Assembly: GCA_964458835.1 (NCBI GenBank)
Contig: CAYWKV010000002.1
Span: forward strand, 7,709 to 71,708
Direction: 5' to 3'
Length of the DNA stretch: 64,000 nt
Source of the DNA: JAHJQQ01 sp964458835
GTDB taxonomy: Bacteria; Pseudomonadota; Gammaproteobacteria; Thiohalobacterales; Thiohalobacteraceae
A program made the position numbers and the translations under genes. Numbering within the stretch: the first letter of the stretch is position 1; each line of letters begins with the position of its first letter. Below are positions 59,628 through 64,000 of this stretch, in pieces. Under the pieces are notes generated by a model that did not search any database, was not told the DNA's origin, and saw only the letters and a list, made by a program, of their open reading frames with translations.

Positions 59628-60161
59628 TCAGGACCCCGCGCGATGGCGATTCTTCAACCGGACATAGTGCTCGGCCGAGTAGATCAGGTAGCGCCGCTCG
59701 TCGGCGGTCAGTGCCCGGACCCGCCGCGCCGGCCGGCCGACCCAGAGATGGCCGCCTTCCAACACCTTCCCCGGCGGCACCAGGCTGCCCGCGCCGAGCA
59801 TCGTCCCGGCCGCGACCACGGCCCCATCCATAATGATAGAACACATACCAATCAAACAGTTATCCTCCACAGTGCAGCCATGCAGGGTGACCTGGTGGCC
59901 GACCGTGACGCCGCGTCCGACGCGCAGGGCGAATCCGCCAGGGGCGAACTCACTGTCGTGGGAGACATGTAAAACGGACCCATCCTGAATATTGGTGTTG
60001 TCACCAATTCTGATGGAGTGGATATCGCCACGGGCGACCACGTTCGGCCACAGCGAGGCATCGGCGCCGATCTCGACGTCGCCGATGACGACTGCCGTGG
60101 GGTCGATGTAGGCGCTGTCGGCGATGCGCGGGTGTTTCGATTCGAAAGGACGGATGGGCAT
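59628..60161 (-). CDS. yrdA: Gamma carbonic anhydrase family protein (YrdA type)
   Basis: This 177-residue protein is a left-handed beta helix of hexapeptide repeats (for example AVVIGD, VEIGAD, IRIGDN) in the gamma carbonic anhydrase family. The metal-binding histidines align in VLHVSHDSEF (about 64-73) and VGHQVTLHGC (about 87-96). A short C-terminal helix (ADERRYLIYSAEHYVRLKNRH) closes it. YrdA in E. coli lies next to aroE, as here within two genes. Whether this one is catalytically active is unknown. Confidence 0.92.
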   Translation of the reverse strand: MPIRPFESKHPRIADSAYIDPTAVVIGDVEIGADASLWPNVVARGDIHSIRIGDNTNIQDGSVLHVSHDSEFAPGGFALRVGRGVTVGHQVTLHGCTVEDNCLIGMCSIIMDGAVVAAGTMLGAGSLVPPGKVLEGGHLWVGRPARRVRALTADERRYLIYSAEHYVRLKNRHRAGS

Positions 60162-60170
60162 GGGGGGGTC

Positions 60171-60292
60171 CAGGGACTAGGGACTAGGGACTAGGGACTA
60201 GGGACTAGGGACTAGGGACTAGGGACTGAAAATGGGGCAGGCGCTGGTCTGTGTCCACTGCCCTAGCTCCTAGCACCTAGTCCCTGGAACCT
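60171..60292. repeat. CTAGGG-type palindromic element, copy 4
   Basis: Eight tandem GGGACTA heptads occupy 60173-60228. After 30 bases the complement follows (CCCTAGCTCCTAGCACCTAGTCCC), giving an imperfect palindrome of 122 bp. The flanking elements at 13566, 15537 and 15838 carry far fewer heptads. Confidence 0.8.
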
Positions 60293-60293
60293 G

Positions 60294-61643
60294 TCATCTC
60301 ATCGTCACCAGTTCTTCCGCGCTGGTCGGATGGATCGCCACCGTGTCGTCCAGATCGCGCTTGGTCGCGCCCATGCGGATGGCGACGGCGAAGCCCTGCA
60401 GCATCTCGTCGGCGCCCAGCCCGATGATGTGGCAGCCGACCACCTTCTCCTGAGCGCCGACGGTCACCAGCTTCATGGCGGTCTGCTCCTGCCGGCCGCT
60501 CAGGGCGTGGTACATGGGCGTGAAGCGGGTGCTGTAGATGGTCACGCCGTCGCCGTGCCGGGCCCGCGCCTCTTCCTCCGTCAGCCCCACGGTTCCGATG
60601 GGCGGATGGCTGAACACCACCGTGGGAATCAACCCGTAATCCAGATGGCGGTCCGCCATACCGCCGAACAGACGGTCGGCCAGGCGTCGCGCGGCGGCGA
60701 TGGCCACAGGTGTGAGCTGCACCTTGCCGTTGACGTCGCCGACCGCATAGATGCCCGGCACGTTGGTGGCCTCAAAGGCGTCGGTCGGGACGTAACCGTC
60801 GCCGTCGTACACGACGCCGGCTGCATCCAGGTTCAGGTCGGCGGTGGCCGGTGTGCGCCCGATCGCCCAGATGAGCTGCTCGTAGCCCTCCAGCCGCTGG
60901 CCGCTGCTGCAGGTGATGCTCAGTGCGCCGTCCGCGCTGCGTGTGAGCGCCTGCACCTGCGTGGCGGCGAGGATGCTCACGCCTGCGCTGAGCATCTCCT
61001 CCATGAGGCTCTCGCGCAGCATGGCGTCGAAGCCGCGCAGCAGATGTTCGCCCCGCAGCAGCAGGGTCACGTCCGCGCCCAGCGCACGCAGCATACCGGC
61101 CAGTTCGACGGCGATGTAGCCCGCACCGACGATGGCAACCCGGCGCGGCAGCGTTTCGAGCTCGAAAAAGCCGTCCGAGGTGATGCCCAGCTCTGCGCCG
61201 GGGATGTCGGGGATCGTCGGATAGCCGCCGGTGGCGATGACGATGCGGTCCGCCGTATAGGTCTCGCCGCCGACCTCCAGCGTGCGGGCATCGAGGAAGC
61301 GCGCGCGACCGTTGATCTGGTCGATGTGCGAGTCGGCCAGATAGGTGTGATACCACGTGTTGATGTTGCGCACGTAACGGTCGCGCCCGTGCTTGAGCGT
61401 CTGCCAGTCGAAGCGCCAGGTGCCGAGGGTGAAGCCGTAGCCGGCTGCGTCCTCCAGGGCGTGCGCCAGGCCGGCACCGAACCACATCACTTTCTTCGGC
61501 ACGCAGCCGACGTTGACGCAGGTGCCGCCCAGCGGGCCGCTCTCGACGACGGCACATTTCGCGCCGTAGCGCGCGGCACGCTCCGCCACCGAGAGACCGC
61601 CGCTGCCGGCGCCGATGGCGATCAGATCGTAGTGCCTGGTCAT
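60294..61643 (-). CDS. gor: Glutathione reductase
   Basis: Gor (449 residues) reduces glutathione disulfide with NADPH. The FAD motif AIGAGSGGLSVAERAA (about 9-24) and the redox-active GGTCVNVGCVPKK (about 39-51) identify it. The NADPH motif IVGAGYIAVELAG and the C-terminal HPTSAEELVT with the active-site His are also present. It lies next to a CTAGG-type repeat, transcribed away from prlC. It may work with the OxyR-controlled defence genes, which is inference. Confidence 0.95.
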   Translation of the reverse strand: MTRHYDLIAIGAGSGGLSVAERAARYGAKCAVVESGPLGGTCVNVGCVPKKVMWFGAGLAHALEDAAGYGFTLGTWRFDWQTLKHGRDRYVRNINTWYHTYLADSHIDQINGRARFLDARTLEVGGETYTADRIVIATGGYPTIPDIPGAELGITSDGFFELETLPRRVAIVGAGYIAVELAGMLRALGADVTLLLRGEHLLRGFDAMLRESLMEEMLSAGVSILAATQVQALTRSADGALSITCSSGQRLEGYEQLIWAIGRTPATADLNLDAAGVVYDGDGYVPTDAFEATNVPGIYAVGDVNGKVQLTPVAIAAARRLADRLFGGMADRHLDYGLIPTVVFSHPPIGTVGLTEEEARARHGDGVTIYSTRFTPMYHALSGRQEQTAMKLVTVGAQEKVVGCHIIGLGADEMLQGFAVAIRMGATKRDLDDTVAIHPTSAEELVTMR

Positions 61644-61829
61644 GCGCACCTCATTGCGTGAGTGGATGAGTGTGCAGTCTACTACGTGGCAGCCTGTGGT
61701 GCGGAACCGGAGACGTCGGAGAATCGATTTTCCCGAGGCAGTGACCGGACTTTGGCCGGCCTCACCGGTGCGTGCTAGAGTACGCCCAAACCCCTTCGGT
61801 ACCGATATCGAGCCTCCACGAGGAACCCC

Positions 61830-63872
61830 ATGACCGACAATCCGCTGCTCGGCCTGACCGGCCTGCCGCCGTTCTCCAGGATCGGTGCCGACCACGTCGA
61901 ACCCGCCATCGATACGCTGCTCGCCGAGTGCCGCGCCACCGTCGCGCGCGTGCTCGCCGACAACACGGCCTACACCTGGGCGAACCTGGTGCAGCCCATC
62001 GAGGACGTCGAGGACAGGCTCTCGCGCGCCTGGTCCCCGGTCGGCCACATGAATTCCGTGGTCAACTCCGAAGCGCTGCGCACGGCCTACAACGCCTGCC
62101 TGCCCAAGCTGTCGGAATACGGCACCGAGATGGGTCAGAACGAGGCCCTGTACCGCGCCTACAAGCAGATCGCCGACGGCCCCGACTACGCGCAGCTGGA
62201 CACCGCACAGCGCAAGATCATCGACAATGCCCTGCGTGATTTCCGGCTGTCCGGCATCGCCCTGCCACCCGCGCAACGCGAACGCTTCAAGGCGCTCATG
62301 CAGGAGCTGTCGTCGTTGCATGCCAAATTCGAGGAGAACCTGCTCGATGCCACCAACGCCTGGAAGCTGCAGATCACCGACAAACTGCGTCTCGGCGGCC
62401 TGCCCGACAGCGCCGTCGCGCTCGCGAGGCAGACTGCCGAACGCGAGGGCTTGGAGGGATGGGTATTCAACCTGGAATATCCGTCCTATTTTCCGGTGCT
62501 CACCTATGCTGACGACCGCGCGCTGCGCAGGGAACTGTACACGGCCTATGTGACCCGCGCCTCCGATGAAGGCCCACATGCCGGCAGGTGGGACAACGGT
62601 CCGATCATGGAGCGGATCCTCGCGCTCCGGCACGAGGCGGCGCAGCTGCTCGGCTTCGCCAATTATGCCGAGCGCTCCATCGCGACGAAGATGGCACAGA
62701 GCACCGGACAAGTGATGCGCTTCCTGACCGATCTGGCCGACCGCTCATTGCCGAAAGCGATCGCCGACCTGGACGAGCTGCGGCGCTTCGCGCGTGAACA
62801 GCACGGCGCGCTGGAGCTCGAATCGTGGGATATTCCCTACTACTCGGAAAAGCTGCGCCAGCACAAATACGCCATCTCGCAGGAGGAGCTGAAGCCGTAT
62901 TTTGCCGAGACGCGCGTGCTGCCCGGCATGTTCGCCGTGGTCAACCGCCTGTACGGCCTGGGCATCAGTGAAGTGAAGGGCATCGATACCTGGCACCCCG
63001 ACGTGCGCTTCTATGAGATCAGGGACGCCGACGGGCAGCTGCGTGGAAGGTTCTATCTCGATCTCTACGCGCGCCCGCACAAGCGCGGCGGCGCCTGGAT
63101 GGACGACTGCATCGCGCGGCGCGTGACGACCGACGGCCTGCAGACGCCGGTCGCCTACCTGACCTGCAACTTCTCGCCGCCCATCGGCGAGGACCCGGCG
63201 CTGTTCACCCACGACGAGGTGATCACGCTGTTCCACGAGTTCGGCCACGGCCTGCACCACATGCTGACCCAGGTCGATTATGCCGGCGTGTCCGGCATCA
63301 ACGGTGTGGCCTGGGACGCCGTCGAGCTGCCCAGCCAGTTCATGGAGAACTGGTGCTGGGAACGCGAGGCCCTGGATCTGATCGCCGGCCACTACCGGAC
63401 CGGCGAACCGCTGCCGCAGGCCTTGTATGAACGCATGCAGGCGGCGAAGAATTTCCAGTCGGCCATGCAGATGGTGCGGCAGCTGGAGTTCTCGATCTTC
63501 GATTTCCGGCTGCACCGTGATTACGATCCCACGAAGGGAGGGCGCGTCTACGAGATCCTCGACGAGGTGCGCAAGCAGGTCGCCGTGGTACGGCCGCCGT
63601 CCTTCAACCGCTTTCCGCACAGCTTTTCGCACATCTTCGCCGGCGGTTACGCCGCAGGCTACTACAGCTACAAGTGGGCCGAGGTGCTGTCGGCGGACGC
63701 CTTCGCCGCCTTCGAGGAGGCTGGTATCTTCGACCGCGAGACCGGCATGCGCTTCCTGACCCGCATCCTGGAACGCGGTGGCTCGCGCGAGCCGATGGAA
63801 CTGTTCATCGACTTCCGCGGCCGCGAGCCGACCATCGACGCACTGCTGCGCCATTCCGGCCTCGCGGCCTAA
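61830..63872 (+). CDS. prlC: Oligopeptidase A
   Basis: PrlC (680 residues) is an M3 zinc metallopeptidase that degrades signal peptides and small peptides in the cytoplasm. The zinc motif HEFGHGLHHML (about 470-480) with the third ligand Glu downstream (ELPSQFMENW) is intact. The C-terminal AGGYAAGYYSYKWAEVLSADAF (in part) is typical. The start ATG follows CGAGGAACCCC. No membrane segment or signal is present. A dispersed repeat follows its stop codon. Confidence 0.95.
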   Translation: MTDNPLLGLTGLPPFSRIGADHVEPAIDTLLAECRATVARVLADNTAYTWANLVQPIEDVEDRLSRAWSPVGHMNSVVNSEALRTAYNACLPKLSEYGTEMGQNEALYRAYKQIADGPDYAQLDTAQRKIIDNALRDFRLSGIALPPAQRERFKALMQELSSLHAKFEENLLDATNAWKLQITDKLRLGGLPDSAVALARQTAEREGLEGWVFNLEYPSYFPVLTYADDRALRRELYTAYVTRASDEGPHAGRWDNGPIMERILALRHEAAQLLGFANYAERSIATKMAQSTGQVMRFLTDLADRSLPKAIADLDELRRFAREQHGALELESWDIPYYSEKLRQHKYAISQEELKPYFAETRVLPGMFAVVNRLYGLGISEVKGIDTWHPDVRFYEIRDADGQLRGRFYLDLYARPHKRGGAWMDDCIARRVTTDGLQTPVAYLTCNFSPPIGEDPALFTHDEVITLFHEFGHGLHHMLTQVDYAGVSGINGVAWDAVELPSQFMENWCWEREALDLIAGHYRTGEPLPQALYERMQAAKNFQSAMQMVRQLEFSIFDFRLHRDYDPTKGGRVYEILDEVRKQVAVVRPPSFNRFPHSFSHIFAGGYAAGYYSYKWAEVLSADAFAAFEEAGIFDRETGMRFLTRILERGGSREPMELFIDFRGREPTIDALLRHSGLAA

Positions 63873-63884
63873 AAAGCCTTCATG

Positions 63885-63959
63885 GCCACGAAATCCACGA
63901 AACCCACAAAAATGATTCATGGCATTATCAACGTTCGTGGGTTTCGTGGATTTCGTGGC
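63885..63959. repeat. GCCACGAAA palindromic element
   Basis: Two perfect 23-base arms (63885-63907, starting GCCACGAAATCCACG, and 63937-63959, ending GTGGATTTCGTGGC) enclose 29 bases. The CCACG-GAA theme resembles the CCACGGAA family at 25571, 25999, 26619, 31481 and 54841, but with GAAA in place of GGAA, so it may be a subtype. Confidence 0.75.
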
Positions 63960-63983
63960 TAACGATCATTTCACCTGACACTC

Positions 63984-64000
63984 ATGAAAATCGCCACCTG
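63984..64000 (+). CDS. Start of a truncated gene (begins MKIAT, possibly exodeoxyribonuclease III)
   Basis: The window ends 17 bases into a possible gene beginning MKIAT. This matches the usual first residues of exonuclease III (MKIATWN), but five codons are too few to be sure. There is no usable ribosome binding site beyond a loose CACTC, so confidence is low. Confidence 0.3.

Noticed and set aside
60173..60228. Heptad GGGACTA array as a CRISPR
   Set aside because: The unit is seven bases without spacers.

Overview
The window is a GC-rich (roughly two thirds G+C) piece of a gammaproteobacterial chromosome. Two runs of N (15707-15716 and 17446-17545) and two homopolymer blocks suggest a draft or metagenome assembly. 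The gene orders are classic for Gammaproteobacteria: hisBHAFIE-tatABC, ccoNOQP-ccoGH beside fnr and ompW, def-fmt-rsmB-(DUF4390)-ntrY-ntrX-trkA-trkH facing lysM-dprA-smg-topA-tsaC, and hemF-oxyR. A DsrE2-like protein with a rhodanese, a cbb3 oxidase and a rubrerythrin/rubredoxin peroxide module point to a respiring, microaerobically competent lineage. It may be a sulfur oxidiser of the Chromatiales type, but that placement is inference.

Layout. 1-4700: FMN reductase, small unknown protein, exported HbpS-like protein, large palindromic repeat, dCache chemoreceptor, YchJ-like protein. 4.7-12.3 kb: HDOD protein, RND efflux pair, pentapeptide protein, exported DUF255 protein. 12.3-18.3 kb: tatCBA and hisEIFAHB, all on the minus strand and interrupted by dispersed repeats and the assembly gaps. 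18.6-26 kb: fnr with an FNR-type box upstream, ompW, cbb3 oxidase and its assembly genes. 26-32 kb: dtd, proline iminopeptidase, a + strand terminator with no gene in front of it, DsrE2, rhodanese, ttcA, a lipid A acyltransferase. 32-42.7 kb: methyltransferase, TrkH/TrkA potassium uptake, NtrX/NtrY, rsmB, fmt, def. 42.9-52 kb: LysM protein, dprA, smg, topA, tsaC, a GGDEF protein, hemF, oxyR. 51.9-53.8 kb: rubrerythrin, rubredoxin and rubredoxin reductase behind a good OxyR-type operator. 53.8-54.1 kb: a strongly structured minus-strand segment with a sigma-54 type promoter and two terminators, probably a noncoding RNA. 54-64 kb: unknown protein, hemB, PhoU-like/PiT phosphate uptake, aroE, RRM protein, YrdA-type carbonic anhydrase homologue, glutathione reductase, oligopeptidase A and the first codons of one more gene.

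The candidate novelties are mostly outside the proteins. They are the sigma-54 driven RNA at 53774-54117, the orphan terminator at 27988-28018, and at least four families of dispersed palindromic elements that fill nearly every long intergenic gap. NtrX also lacks the sigma-54 contact loop, which separates it from the sigma-54 promoter in the same window. No rRNA, tRNA, CRISPR array, insertion sequence or prophage was seen.
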